From positions 232,868-296,867 of the forward strand of contig JANXUT010000055.1 of assembly GCA_025356075.1 (NCBI GenBank): a stretch of 64,000 nucleotides of DNA. Reading direction: 5' to 3'. This DNA is from Pseudomonadota bacterium. GTDB lineage: Bacteria > Pseudomonadota > Gammaproteobacteria > Steroidobacterales > Steroidobacteraceae. Position numbers and translations under genes: made by a program. Shown here piece after piece: positions 25,782 through 35,241 of the stretch. Each line of letters begins with the position of its first letter. Position 1 is the stretch's first letter. The notes beneath the pieces were generated by a model. It was not told the origin of the DNA. It searched no databases and worked only from the letters and a program-made list of their open reading frames with translations.

Positions 25782-26054
25782 TCACTTGCGGGCGAGCGCC
25801 TGCCCGGCGGCAAAGCCCGGCTGCGGGCCAGCGGTCCATTCGGGGAACGCGGCGGTGTCCGGCAAACGTGAGCGCGCAAGCCAGGCGGGGACCGGCTTGC
25901 CGAGCGCGATCGCCTGGCGGATTTCCATGACCAACGGCCCGATGCGCAGTGAAAAGAGTCGCACGACCTCGGATGGAACCGGATGCCCGAAGGCGTGCCG
26001 GTAGGCGCTGAGCGCGGTATGCAGATCATCCGGAACGGTAGGCGCGAGGGACAT
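25782..26054 (-). CDS. Hypothetical protein (90 aa)
   Basis: A 90-aa soluble protein that I cannot assign. The sequence is non-repetitive and amphipathic (for example DLHTALSAYRHAFGHPVPSEVVRLF and MEIRQAIALGKPVPAWLARS), and ATG at 26054 gives a sensible N-terminus, so it looks real. It is separated from neighbours by gaps of about 160 and 260 bases. A 7-bp inverted repeat with a 2-base loop lies at 25716-25731 after it, without a T-run. Confidence 0.6.
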   Translation of the reverse strand: MSLAPTVPDDLHTALSAYRHAFGHPVPSEVVRLFSLRIGPLVMEIRQAIALGKPVPAWLARSRLPDTAAFPEWTAGPQPGFAAGQALARK

Positions 26055-26316
26055 CAGTGAGTGGCTCCAGACCGGAAGGAATGCGGGTCGTGCGTCGGGG
26101 CCGGGCGATCGCGCGAATTCCCGAGTGTGGGCCGGCGTGGGCGCGGGGCGCTACGCATCTGTTTTACACGCATTCCAGCGGCCCTGCCGGGGTATTCGGC
26201 GCCGTTTGAGCTCGATTGCGCGCCTGTCGCGGCGCTCTGGTCGATGCGTTGCGGCGGGTGGTGATGGCCGCACCGCGCCCCCGAGCCTCCTGCAATGCAT
26301 TGGCGCTCCACGCCGG

Positions 26317-27609
26317 CTACCGCTCCCAGTCGCGCTCGAGGCGGCGCGCGCCCCACACGAGGAGCGCCGCAGCAACCACATAGAGCACGGTATTGGCGAG
26401 GATCGCGTATCGCAGCGCTTCGGCCGCGAAGCGAGCCTTCAGGAGGTCCGAGAGTACGCCCGTGAGCGTAGTACCGACCCCGATCCCGATCAGGTTGTTG
26501 ATGAATAAGAAGACTGCCGAAGTCGTCGTGCGCATGTCGGGCGGCACGAGATGCTGGACGGCGGAGGTGATGGGTCCGAGCCAGACGAGGCTGAGCGCGG
26601 TGGGCACCAGGAAGACCGCGACGCAGATCGCGAGCGTCGGGGACATGACGCCCACCACGTAGAAGGGCACGGTCGCCATGAACGCGATCGCGGGCACGAG
26701 CGCGTAGGCAGCCTTGCGGCGTTCACCGAGCCGATCGGCGATCACGCCGCCCATCCAGACGCCGACGATCCCACCCACGAGGAGCAGGCCGCCCATGGCC
26801 CGCGCCGCGCGCGTGAGGTCGACGTGGAAGCTGCGGACGAGGAATGAGGGCATCCAGAAGAGGAGCGCGTAGCCGGCCATCGACGCGGTCGCGGCGCCAA
26901 GGGCCAGCGCCCAGAAGCTCGGCTTGCGGCTGAGCAGGGCGAGGACGCTGCCGAAGCTCGCCGGGCGGCCGGGTGCGGCGCGGCCATCGAGACCGCCGCG
27001 GGCGGGCTCCCGCACCGTGAAATGGAAGAGCGGCACGAGTGCCAGGCCCGCGAGGCCGACGATATAGAACGCCGACCGCCAGCCGACGTTGCTCGCGAGA
27101 TAGCCCCCGGCGAGCGCCGCGATGCCGCCGCCGATCGGGATGCCGAGCGCATACGCGCCGAGCGCGCGTCCGCGCTGTCGCTCGGGAAAATAGTCGCAGA
27201 TGAGCGAGTAGGCGGGCGCGACGCCACCGGCTTCGCCGACTCCGACGCCGAGCCTGCAGAGGAAGAGCAACCCGTACCCGCGCGCGAGCCCGCAGGCGGC
27301 GGACATCAGGCTCCAGAGGGCGAGCGCCACCGCCATGATGCGCGTGCGGTTGTAGCGATCCGCGAGGCGCGCGACGAAGATGCCGAGAAAGGTATAGAAC
27401 GCGGCGAATGCGAAACCGCCGAGCAGGCCAAGTTCCCGGTCAGTGAGTCCAAGCTCGCCCTTGATGGGCACGGCGAGGATTCCGATGATCTGCCGATCGA
27501 TGAAGTTGAACGTGTAGACGAGGATCAGCATCGCGAGCACATAGACACGATAGGCGCGGGAGGTCGTCGGCTCGGGCATTCCTGATTCGGGACTGGCGTT
27601 TGCGGCCAT
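26317..27609 (-). CDS. MFS transporter, spinster-like
   Basis: A 430-aa major facilitator with 12 predicted membrane helices. The spinster-like features are VYTFNFIDRQIIGILAVPI in helix 1, ARLADRYNRTRIMAVALALWS (the loop 2-3 motif), and GVGVGEAGGVAPAYSLICDYFP in helix 4-5. Substrates of this group are varied (lipids, sugars, organic acids), so none is assigned. It precedes slyX in reverse order on the same strand, with 11 bases between them, so slyX and the transporter are likely cotranscribed. Confidence 0.9.
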   Translation of the reverse strand: MAANASPESGMPEPTTSRAYRVYVLAMLILVYTFNFIDRQIIGILAVPIKGELGLTDRELGLLGGFAFAAFYTFLGIFVARLADRYNRTRIMAVALALWSLMSAACGLARGYGLLFLCRLGVGVGEAGGVAPAYSLICDYFPERQRGRALGAYALGIPIGGGIAALAGGYLASNVGWRSAFYIVGLAGLALVPLFHFTVREPARGGLDGRAAPGRPASFGSVLALLSRKPSFWALALGAATASMAGYALLFWMPSFLVRSFHVDLTRAARAMGGLLLVGGIVGVWMGGVIADRLGERRKAAYALVPAIAFMATVPFYVVGVMSPTLAICVAVFLVPTALSLVWLGPITSAVQHLVPPDMRTTTSAVFLFINNLIGIGVGTTLTGVLSDLLKARFAAEALRYAILANTVLYVVAAALLVWGARRLERDWER

Positions 27610-27620
27610 GTTGGCGCGAC

Positions 27621-27827
27621 CTAGTAGTGGGGCGGGCGCTCGTCGGCGGTCGCCGACTCGGCGCCTGCGCTTGAGCTTGCATCGATGCGGCTCAGGAGCG
27701 CCGCGAGGCGCTGGCGCAGCTCGTCGATCTCCTTGCGCTGCCGATAGAGCTCGTCGCCGAGCTCGGCGCTCGCACGCTCAAGGTAGGCGAGTTTCGTTTC
27801 GAGGTTCTCGAGTGCATTCGTGGTCAT
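27621..27827 (-). CDS. slyX: SlyX family protein
   Basis: A 68-aa coiled-coil protein. The heptad region NLETKLAYLERASAELGDELY continues into RQRKEIDELRQRLAAL, and the C-terminal PPHY ending is the SlyX hallmark. The function of SlyX is not established. I start it at ATG 27827; the opening to 27854 adds nine residues before the normal N-terminus. Confidence 0.9.
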   Translation of the reverse strand: MTTNALENLETKLAYLERASAELGDELYRQRKEIDELRQRLAALLSRIDASSSAGAESATADERPPHY

Positions 27828-28029
27828 TTCATCTGCCCTGTGGCGAACGGACATGGCGCCGCCGCGCCCGGTGCCGGTGACGCCGGCTCATGAGCCTACG
27901 CGGATTCGCCCTCGCATCCGCCCGACATCGTGCGCGACAGCCACAGGCGCGCTGATGCCTTAAAAGAGTGCGCTCAACCTTACATATCGCCGCGCGAGCC
28001 CCTTACGCGGGGGCGGCGCGCCCCTCGCG

Positions 28030-28059
28030 TTGACGCCACGGCGCGCCAAACGGTATTCT
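28030..28059 (+). promoter_or_regulatory. Putative sigma-70 promoter of the homocysteine methyltransferase gene
   Basis: TTGACG (28030-28035) and TATTCT (28054-28059) are separated by 18 bases. The -35 box matches the consensus in five of six positions and the -10 box in four. Transcription would start near 28066 and leave a leader of about 225 bases. Confidence 0.45.
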
Positions 28060-28113
28060 GCACGAGCGCCGATTTGAAGTTCAGCTTGCGGGCGCGTAAG
28101 AAATACGGCTAAA

Positions 28114-28138
28114 GCGACCTGGGACGAAAGTCCGTCGC
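28114..28138 (+). other. GNRA-loop hairpin in the methyltransferase leader
   Basis: GCGAC (28114-28118) pairs with GTCGC (28134-28138). Inside, GGAC (28122-28125) pairs with GTCC (28130-28133) around a GAAA tetraloop, with a three-base bulge on the 5' side. The geometry is typical of a structured RNA element; the class is unknown. Confidence 0.45.
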
Positions 28139-28292
28139 CTGTTCCGATTTCTGGCGCGAATACGCCGCCTCCCGCAGACAGTTGATCATCGGCGCTTGTG
28201 TCAGCGATGCACAGGTGTGTGATGGTTTTTGATCCGCGTGTAGACCCCGCCGATGGCATCCGCCGCGCCGCCCGCATGGGCGGGGCGCCCCC

Positions 28293-29357
28293 GTGAGTAA
28301 CGCGCTCGCCGACCTGCTCGCGCGCCGGCCGTGGCTCCTTGCCGACGGTGGCATGGGCAGCGGCCTGTTTGAACGCGGGCTCGAGTCGGGCTATGCGCCG
28401 GAGCTCTGGAACGTCGAGCACCCCGACCGCATCGCCGACGTGCATCGCTCCTTCGCCCTGGCAGGCGCCGACATTCTGCTGACGAACTCGTTCGGCGGAA
28501 CACGGCATCGCTTGAAGCTCCACCAGGCTGATGGGCGCGTGGCCGAGCTAAACGAAGCGGCGGCGCAGGTTGCGAGGGCGGCTGCGGCGAGCGTGCGCGC
28601 GGATATCATCATCGCCGGCAGCATGGGTCCGACCGGCGAGATCCTCGAACCCCTCGGGCCGCTCTCGATCGACGAAGCTGCCGCAGCCTTCGCCGAGCAG
28701 GCGCAGGCACTCGTGCGCGGCGGCGTGGATGCGCTCTGGATCGAAACGCTCTCGTCGGTCGAGGAGCTGGAGGCCGCGATCCAGGGTGCGAAGACGACCG
28801 GCGCGCCAATCGTCACGACCTTCAGCTTCGATACCAACGGCCGCACGATGATGGGTATCACGCCCGCGCAGCTCGCTGAGCTGCACCGCCGTACCCACAT
28901 CTACGCCTGTGGCAGCAACTGCGGGACGGGCGCCGCGGAGCTCGTCGCCTCGGTTGCGAGCCTCTGCGCCGCCTCGGACGCCGATGCGATCCTCGTCGCC
29001 AAGGCGAACTGCGGCATCCCGCGTTACGTCGACGGCGCGATCCGCTTCGACGGAACGCCCGAACTCATGGCCGACTACGCGCGCCTCGCACTCGATGCCG
29101 GCGCTCGCATCATCGGCGGGTGCTGCGGCACGACGGGAGCGCACCTGCGCGCGATGCGGGCTGCGCTCGAGACCCACGTGCGCGGGGCGCGGCCTACTGC
29201 GGCGACGATTGAATCCCTGCTCGGCCCGATCACGGCCGGTGCGCGCGCTCAGCTCGACCCGGAAGGGGCGCGCCTCGCCGCGATTGCCCTCGCCGAGGCG
29301 GGCGGCGGCCCGACGGCGCGAGCCGCCTCGCCGCGCGCGCGCCGGGCGCGCCAGTAG
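28293..29357 (+). CDS. Betaine-type homocysteine S-methyltransferase
   Basis: A 354-aa barrel enzyme that transfers a methyl group to homocysteine to make methionine. The zinc cysteines are in CGSNCGTGA and GGCCGTTGAHL, and the N-terminal LADGGMGSGLFERGL and SFGGTRHRLKLH segments match the family. The methyl donor could be betaine or S-methylmethionine; betaine-type is favoured by overall similarity but is not proven. The GTG at 28293 follows a long leader. In this window it is one of two methionine-linked enzymes, with the PLP enzyme at 57053. Confidence 0.88.
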   Translation: MSNALADLLARRPWLLADGGMGSGLFERGLESGYAPELWNVEHPDRIADVHRSFALAGADILLTNSFGGTRHRLKLHQADGRVAELNEAAAQVARAAAASVRADIIIAGSMGPTGEILEPLGPLSIDEAAAAFAEQAQALVRGGVDALWIETLSSVEELEAAIQGAKTTGAPIVTTFSFDTNGRTMMGITPAQLAELHRRTHIYACGSNCGTGAAELVASVASLCAASDADAILVAKANCGIPRYVDGAIRFDGTPELMADYARLALDAGARIIGGCCGTTGAHLRAMRAALETHVRGARPTAATIESLLGPITAGARAQLDPEGARLAAIALAEAGGGPTARAASPRARRARQ

Positions 29358-29583
29358 CGGCGGGCGGGGGACCTCCCGCCCGGGCGCCAAAACCCCAGCA
29401 GCCAAGGCCCCGTCGCGATAGACTGTCGGGGCGGCCGCCTGCGTGCCCGCCTACCGCGCGCCCGCGAGCGCGACCAGATCGTCGCAGCGTCCTCATTCAC
29501 ACCCATCGACCGATTGCGGCAGCACGCCGCCGCGCGCAGGCGCGCTCGTCACGTTTTCGCGCACCGCCGGTGCGAAGGTTCCC

Positions 29584-31374
29584 ATGTCCAGCAGTTTTAG
29601 CGATCTCGGCCTGAGCGCCGACCTCGTAGCTCCCCTCGTCGCGCTTGGCTACGAGGAGCCCACCCATATCCAGCGGGAGGCCATTCCACTCCTGCTCGCC
29701 GGCCGCGACGTTCTGGGGCAAGCCGCGACCGGCACCGGCAAGACGGCTGCGTTCGCGTTGCCGTTGCTCGCGCGCCTGCCGGAAGGCAGGGCGCAGCCGC
29801 TTGCACCCGGCGTCCTGGTGCTCGTGCCGACGCGAGAGCTCGCCAACCAGGTCGCGGAAGCATTCCACCGCTACGGCAGCAACGCCGGGCGAGTGGTGCT
29901 GCCGATCTACGGCGGCCAGGACTTTCGCCGCCAGGTGCTCGCGTTGAAGCGTGGCGCCCACGTCGTCGTTGCGACGCCGGGTCGTGCGCTCGACCACCTT
30001 CGTCAGGGGACCCTGGTGCTCGCCTCGCTCGGTGCGATCGTGCTCGATGAGGCCGACGAGATGCTCGACATGGGCTTCGCCGAGGACATCGACACGATCC
30101 TCAACGAGACGCCGGACAACTGCCAGGTGGCGCTGTTCTCGGCGACGATGCCGCCACGCATCGCCGCGATTGCCGCGACCCACCTCAACAACCCCGCGCG
30201 GGTGCTGATCCCGCGCGAGGTGACGGCGCCGGGCGATGCACCGAAGCTGCGCCAGGTCGGCTACGTCGTGCCGCGGGCGCAGCGGCTCGCCGCGCTCGGC
30301 CGCATCCTCGACGTCGAGTCGCCGCGCCTCGCGCTTGTCTTCTGCCGGACGCGGCTTGAGGTGGATGAGCTCGCGAGAACGCTCGCCGGCCGTGGCTTCA
30401 GGGTCGAGGCGCTGCACGGCGGAATGTCGCAGGATCAGCGCGAACGCGTCATGAAGCAGGCACGCGCCGGACTCGTCGACCTGCTGGTCGCGACCGACGT
30501 TGCGGCGCGTGGCATCGACATCGGCCATCTTTCGCACGTCGTGAATTTCGGCGTACCGGAATCGACCGAGACGTACGTGCATCGTGTCGGCCGGACCGGC
30601 CGCGCCGGCCGCGAGGGCGTCGCGATCACGATCGCCGAGCCGCGCGAGCAGCGACTCGTCCGCAACATCGAGCGTCAGACCCGCCAGTCGATCTCGCTTG
30701 AGAACGTCCCGACCGTTAACGATGTGCGTGCGCGCAAGCTCGAGACGACGCGCGCGGCGTTGCGCGAAATCATCGAGACGGGCGAATTCGAGCAATTTCG
30801 ATCGGTCGCCGAGCAGCTGACCGGCGAATTCGATGCGATGGACGTGGCCGCCGCGGCGATCAAGCTCGCGCACGAAGCGGCGACCGGCCCCGATGCGGCC
30901 GAGGAGCACGACGCTTTCGCGGCGCCGCAAGCGTCGCCTGAGCCGCGTTCAGCTCATCGCGCCGATTTCAAGCAGCGCGAGCCACGCGGCGACTCCCCGG
31001 CGCCCTTCCCGGGTCGCGCGCCGAAGCGCAGCTCCGCCGGCATGGTGCGGATACGCGTCGGCATTGGTCGTCGCGGCGGCATCCGTCCGGGCGACCTGGT
31101 CGGTGCCATCGCGAACGAAGCCGGGATCGATGCGCGCGGGATCGGCGCGATCGATATCGCCGATTCCTACTCGTTGGTCGAGGTTGACGAGGCGGTCGCC
31201 GACCGCGTCGTCGGCGCGCTGTCGCGCGCCTGGCTCAAGGGCCAGAAAGTCCAGGCGGGGCGGGAACCGGACTCGGGCGGCGCTCCGTCATCCGGACCGC
31301 CGCGCGGCGCGTTCTCGCCGCCTCGACGCGCGCCGCCGCGCGGCAAGCCGCCGCGGCGCGGAGTCGGACGCTAG
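29584..31374 (+). CDS. deaD: DEAD-box RNA helicase (DeaD/CsdA type)
   Basis: A 596-aa ATP-dependent RNA helicase. All core motifs are present: Q motif (THIQREAIP), motif I (AATGTGKT), Ia (PTRELA), Ib (TPGR), II (DEAD), III (SAT), V (ATDVAARGID) and VI (HRVGRTGRAG). A DbpA-type RNA-binding domain (about residues 480-560, with MVRIRVGIGRRGGIRPGDLVG) and an Arg/Pro-rich tail follow. The tail and domain order point to DeaD/CsdA. I start at ATG 29584, which gives the usual MSSSFSDLGL beginning; the opening back to 29443 lies in a 226-base leader, which is common for cold-shock helicases. Confidence 0.93.
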   Translation: MSSSFSDLGLSADLVAPLVALGYEEPTHIQREAIPLLLAGRDVLGQAATGTGKTAAFALPLLARLPEGRAQPLAPGVLVLVPTRELANQVAEAFHRYGSNAGRVVLPIYGGQDFRRQVLALKRGAHVVVATPGRALDHLRQGTLVLASLGAIVLDEADEMLDMGFAEDIDTILNETPDNCQVALFSATMPPRIAAIAATHLNNPARVLIPREVTAPGDAPKLRQVGYVVPRAQRLAALGRILDVESPRLALVFCRTRLEVDELARTLAGRGFRVEALHGGMSQDQRERVMKQARAGLVDLLVATDVAARGIDIGHLSHVVNFGVPESTETYVHRVGRTGRAGREGVAITIAEPREQRLVRNIERQTRQSISLENVPTVNDVRARKLETTRAALREIIETGEFEQFRSVAEQLTGEFDAMDVAAAAIKLAHEAATGPDAAEEHDAFAAPQASPEPRSAHRADFKQREPRGDSPAPFPGRAPKRSSAGMVRIRVGIGRRGGIRPGDLVGAIANEAGIDARGIGAIDIADSYSLVEVDEAVADRVVGALSRAWLKGQKVQAGREPDSGGAPSSGPPRGAFSPPRRAPPRGKPPRRGVGR

Positions 31375-31410
31375 CGACGGCGCCGGGAGCCGTCGCCGAC
31401 GGCCGGGCCG

Positions 31411-31833
31411 CTAGGCGACCTCGGCCAGCGGCGTGCGCACCAGGAGCGGTGCGTCGATCACGTGGATGAGACCGTTGGAGGCGGCGATATCGGCGCGGAC
31501 GATGCGCGCGCCATTGACGGTGACGGCGGCCGCTTTGCGGGCTACCGTTAGGCTCGAGCCTTCGACGGAGCGCAGCGCTCCTGCCTTCAGGTCGCGCGCG
31601 GCGACGGCACCGGAGACGACGTGGTACGCGAGAATCATCTTCAGTTTCTTGACGTCCCGCAGCAGTGCCTCGAGCGCCCTCGGGGCGAGGCGCCCGAAAG
31701 CCTCATCCGACGGGGCGAACAGCGTGTAGGGCCCGGGCGTGCGCAGGGTGTCGATGAACGCGGAGGCCTTCAGGGCGCGCAGCAGCGTCGTCAGGTCGCC
31801 GGCCCCGACCGCCGTGTCGATGATCGTCTTCAT
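31411..31833 (-). CDS. Fasciclin (FAS1) domain protein
   Basis: A 140-aa protein made of one FAS1 domain. Typical parts are LLRALKASAFIDTLRTPGPYTLFAPSDEAF, then MILAYHVVSGAVAARDL and NGLIHVIDAPLL. ATG at 31833 gives MKTIIDTAVGAG with no signal peptide, so the protein may be cytosolic; the opening to 31986 shows no export signal either. FAS1 proteins mediate adhesion or unknown functions in bacteria. The gene converges with the helicase. Confidence 0.88.
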   Translation of the reverse strand: MKTIIDTAVGAGDLTTLLRALKASAFIDTLRTPGPYTLFAPSDEAFGRLAPRALEALLRDVKKLKMILAYHVVSGAVAARDLKAGALRSVEGSSLTVARKAAAVTVNGARIVRADIAASNGLIHVIDAPLLVRTPLAEVA

Positions 31834-32029
31834 TAATACCGTCCCGAATGTACATTGAATTGTGGTCGCTACAGTATGCGCTCCATGCGCCCCGCGTGCC
31901 CTTCGGCCTGCAAATTTCCTGTGAACAGCGCCCCGCCGGGCGGCGTTATGCTCGGGCGACGGGCCGGGAGAACGCGGTGAATGCATTGCAATCGGCCTAC
32001 CGCAGACGGCGCGAACCGAGGTTCAGCAC

Positions 32030-33559
32030 ATGTCAAATGAAAAAGCGTTATCGCGTCGAAGCTTCGTGCTCGGCGCATCGGCCGCGGTCGCCGTGACTCG
32101 CATCCCCGTGGCGCTCGGTGCGTCCACGAGCGCGGGCCAACCGGCCTCGCTGATCGATCTCGGCGCGGTGGAGGCAGTCGCCGCCATGTCCCGGGGCGAG
32201 ATTAGCGCCGAGCGGTACGCGGGCACCCTGCTCGGGCGCTGCACGGCGGGCAAGGCCCTCAACGCCTTCATTACGCTCGAGCCCGAACGGGTGCTCGAGG
32301 CGGCGCGCGGCTGCGACCGGGAGCGGCTCGCGGGGAAGAAGCCAGGGGCGCTCTTTGGCCTGCCAATCCCCGTCAAGGACAGCGTCAATACGGCCGAGTA
32401 CCGCACCACCGCCGGCACGCCCGCCCTGCGCGAGTTCCGGCCGAAGGCGGATGCGCCGCTCGTACGCACGCTGCGCGCCAATGGCGCGATCGTGCTCGGC
32501 AAGACCAACCTGCACGAACTTTCATACGGATGGACGAGCAACAACCAGGCGTTCGGCCCCGTCCACAACCCGCACGATCCCACGCGCATCCCCGGCGGCA
32601 GCAGCGGTGGCACCGCCGCGGCGGTAGCCGCGCGCATGGCGCCACTCGGCGTTGCGGAGGACACCGAGGGATCGATCCGGGTACCGGCGGCCTTCTGCGG
32701 ACTGGCGGGGTTCAGGCCGACGACGGGCCGCTACCCGACGCACGCCTGCGTGCCGATCTCGCCGCTCTTTGATCAGGTCGGGCCGCACGCGCGCAGCGTC
32801 GCAGACCTCGTGCTCTTTGACTCGGTGGTCGCCGGCGACTCCTCGTCCTTGCCGTCCGTCTCGCTGCGGGGGTTGCGCCTCGGCGTCGTGCGCGACTACT
32901 GGTTCACCGACCTCGACCCGGAAGTCGAACGGCTGACGACGGCGGCGCTGCGCGTTTTGACCGATGCGGGCGCCGAGCTCATCGAGTCGAAGCTCCCCGA
33001 CCTTGCGCGGCTGATCGACCTGACCACCGACCAGGTGCAGAACCACGACGTGAGGATCTGGCTGCCAAAATTCCTCGAGGAATTTCATGCCGGGATTGGC
33101 TTCGACGCGCTCGTCGGCCAGGCGAGCGCCGACATACGCGCGGTGTTTCGCAGCGACGTGCTGGCGGGCGGGCCGGGCTTCGTCTCGGAGGCCGCCTACG
33201 CCGCAGCCCGCGATACGCACCTGCCGGCGCTGCGGCGGATGTTTCAGGAGTACTTCGCCCGCAGTCGCATCGATGCGATCGTGTTTCCGGCGACGCTGAT
33301 GCCGCCGCCCCGCATTGGCGATGACGGTGCGCAGCGCATCGGCGGCAAGGACGTTCCGTTCGAAACGGCGGTTGCGCGCAACATCGCTCCCGGCAGCACC
33401 GCCGGGCTACCGGGCGTGGTGTTGCCGGTCGGGCTGACTGCGAGCGGCCTGCCCGTCGCGATCGAGCTCGATGCGGCGGCCGGCTCCGACCGGCACCTGC
33501 TCGCCGTGGCCGGAGTCATCGAGCGCGCCATCGGTCGGCTGCCCGCGCCGAAGCTCTAG
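32030..33559 (+). CDS. Tat-exported amidase (amidase signature family)
   Basis: A 509-aa amidase-signature enzyme with a twin-arginine signal (ALSRRSFVLGASAAVAV). The Ser-cisSer-Lys triad is visible: Lys in PIPVKDSVN, the first Ser in PGGSSGGTAAAV and the nucleophilic Ser in EDTEGSIRVPA. The substrate is an unknown amide. It is divergent from the fasciclin gene and convergent with the M20 peptidase, and is one of many exported hydrolases in this part of the window. Confidence 0.9.
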   Translation: MSNEKALSRRSFVLGASAAVAVTRIPVALGASTSAGQPASLIDLGAVEAVAAMSRGEISAERYAGTLLGRCTAGKALNAFITLEPERVLEAARGCDRERLAGKKPGALFGLPIPVKDSVNTAEYRTTAGTPALREFRPKADAPLVRTLRANGAIVLGKTNLHELSYGWTSNNQAFGPVHNPHDPTRIPGGSSGGTAAAVAARMAPLGVAEDTEGSIRVPAAFCGLAGFRPTTGRYPTHACVPISPLFDQVGPHARSVADLVLFDSVVAGDSSSLPSVSLRGLRLGVVRDYWFTDLDPEVERLTTAALRVLTDAGAELIESKLPDLARLIDLTTDQVQNHDVRIWLPKFLEEFHAGIGFDALVGQASADIRAVFRSDVLAGGPGFVSEAAYAAARDTHLPALRRMFQEYFARSRIDAIVFPATLMPPPRIGDDGAQRIGGKDVPFETAVARNIAPGSTAGLPGVVLPVGLTASGLPVAIELDAAAGSDRHLLAVAGVIERAIGRLPAPKL

Positions 33560-33638
33560 CGGCGCCCGACGATCAGGCGGTGCCGGGTCGTTGGGCGGCA
33601 CATGCCCGGGCCCGCCGATCTCGGTCCGCTCGACCGAC

Positions 33639-35057
33639 TCAGTTGGCGGCGCCCATCGCCTTGACGAGGCGATAGGTGTACTCGACGCTCTCATCGAAGG
33701 GTACCTGGCCGACCCGTTCATCCCGCCCGTGGGCCCGGTTCTCGTCCATTTCGATCCAGATTCCGCTGGCGTCGTAGCTTGGCATGCCGGCGTTGCGCGT
33801 CTGGCGGTCGTCGCTGAATCCGGTCGCCATGTTCGGCACCACCGGTACGCCCGGCCACATCGAGTGCACGACGCCAGTCACCTTGGCAAGGAGTTGCGCA
33901 GTCAGCGGGGACTCCGGGCTCACGATCGGCACCGCATCCATCCTGATGGCGATGCGCGCATCGTTGAGGGCCGCGACCAGCTTCGCCTGCACCTGCTCGG
34001 CGTTGTCGCCCGGCATCATCCGGCACTGGATCGTCGCCTTTGCGCGCTGCGGCAGCGCATTCTCCGCATGGCCGCCGGAGATCAGCGTCGCGACACAGGT
34101 CGTTCGCAACTGCGCGTTGTAGTAGTCGTTGTGACTCAGCCGGTCGGCGGCGGCGAGATCGGGAATGGCCTGCGCGACCGCCAGCATGTCCGCGCTATCG
34201 GGGCCGGGCTCGAGCGCGGCGTAGGACTTGAAGCTCGCGCGGGTAGTCGCGGTCAGCATGACCGGGAACTTGTAGGCCTCGAGCCGTCCGAGACCGCTGG
34301 CCAAGCGATAGATCGCGTTGTCGGGGCCAGGAAGCGAGCCGTGGCCGCCGGGGCTCGTCGTCTCGATCGTGTAGGTGACGTACGTCTTCTCGCTCGTGCC
34401 AATCTCATAGAGGACGCGCTTCCCGCCCTTGAACGCCCCGCCGCCGCCGTCGAGGTTGATGACCAGCCCCGCGTCGATGAGCTCGCGGTGCTCCTTCAGC
34501 AGGAACGCCGGGCCATTGGCATCGCCGCCAGCCTCCTCGTCGGCCGTGAATGCCGCGATGAGATCGTGGGCCGGGACGAAGCCTTCGCGCCGCAGGCGGA
34601 TCAGCGCATCCACGAGCGCGGCATCCCCGTCCTTCATATCGATCGTGCCGCGGCCGTAGAACCAGCCGTCCTGCTCGGTGAGCTTGAACGGGTCGACCGA
34701 CCAGTCCTCGCGCTTGGCATCAACGACGTCGAGGTGCCCGAGGAAGAGCACCGGCGTGCCCCGCGCGGCACCGCGGTAGCGCACGATGACGTTGACCTTG
34801 GAGGGGTGACCTTGCGGAGCGATGACCGTGACATCGCCGTCGACGAATCCGGCGCTCTTGAGGCGCCGCGCGATCGCGTTCGCCGCCTCGGTCGAGCCGT
34901 GGTCGTGGTTGGTATTGATCTCGATGAGTTCCTTCAGGACCTCGCGTCCGAGTTCGCGGTCGGCCGTCGGCGGCGCTGCCGCCGGTGGGGCCGCGAACGC
35001 CGCAGTCGATGCTGCGACCGAAAGAAGGGCAATGGCTGCGAGCAACGGCGTATTCAC
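33639..35057 (-). CDS. Exported M20-family metallopeptidase
   Basis: A 472-aa zinc peptidase with an N-terminal signal peptide (NTPLLAAIALLSVAASTAAFAA). The M20 metal residues occur in FLGHLDVVDA, GRGTIDMKDG, FTADEEAGGD, a later acid and a His near the C-terminus; GGHAENALPQ marks the dimerisation domain. GTG at 35057 has a strong GGGAGGAGA site just upstream and starts the signal peptide directly, so it is preferred to 35105. The likely role is cleavage of dipeptides or amino-acid conjugates in the periplasm. Confidence 0.9.
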   Translation of the reverse strand: MNTPLLAAIALLSVAASTAAFAAPPAAAPPTADRELGREVLKELIEINTNHDHGSTEAANAIARRLKSAGFVDGDVTVIAPQGHPSKVNVIVRYRGAARGTPVLFLGHLDVVDAKREDWSVDPFKLTEQDGWFYGRGTIDMKDGDAALVDALIRLRREGFVPAHDLIAAFTADEEAGGDANGPAFLLKEHRELIDAGLVINLDGGGGAFKGGKRVLYEIGTSEKTYVTYTIETTSPGGHGSLPGPDNAIYRLASGLGRLEAYKFPVMLTATTRASFKSYAALEPGPDSADMLAVAQAIPDLAAADRLSHNDYYNAQLRTTCVATLISGGHAENALPQRAKATIQCRMMPGDNAEQVQAKLVAALNDARIAIRMDAVPIVSPESPLTAQLLAKVTGVVHSMWPGVPVVPNMATGFSDDRQTRNAGMPSYDASGIWIEMDENRAHGRDERVGQVPFDESVEYTYRLVKAMGAAN

Positions 35058-35241
35058 GGCGGATTCTCCTCCCGCGGGCTGCGAGTGCGGCGCCGACACT
35101 CGCACGCTTCACCGGGGATGTCCATGCGCGTCGCGCCCCATAGGCCGGCAGGATTCCGGGGCTCCTCGCGCGGCACGGCGCGACCGGTTAGGCTTGCGGC
35201 GGATTGATCGATTCCATGGCCGGTATCGGGAGGCGAATCGC

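Larger units (their letters stand above)
27828..28292. other. Intergenic region with a long leader before the homocysteine methyltransferase
   Basis: 465 bases separate the divergent slyX and homocysteine methyltransferase genes. I find a sigma-70-like promoter facing right at 28030-28059, a GNRA-capped hairpin at 28114-28138 and several other short inverted repeats, but no convincing ORF. The pattern fits a transcribed leader of roughly 220 bases. It does not match the SAM or SAH riboswitch consensus sequences I know. Confidence 0.5.

Noticed and set aside
26054..26356. Minus-strand frame of 100 codons between the hypothetical protein and the MFS gene
   Set aside because: It overlaps the end of the MFS gene, lacks a ribosome site and looks like random GC-rich sequence.
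28060..28292. SAM or SAH riboswitch before the homocysteine methyltransferase
   Set aside because: The position invited it, but the conserved core sequences of the classes I know are not present; only an unclassified structured leader is reported.
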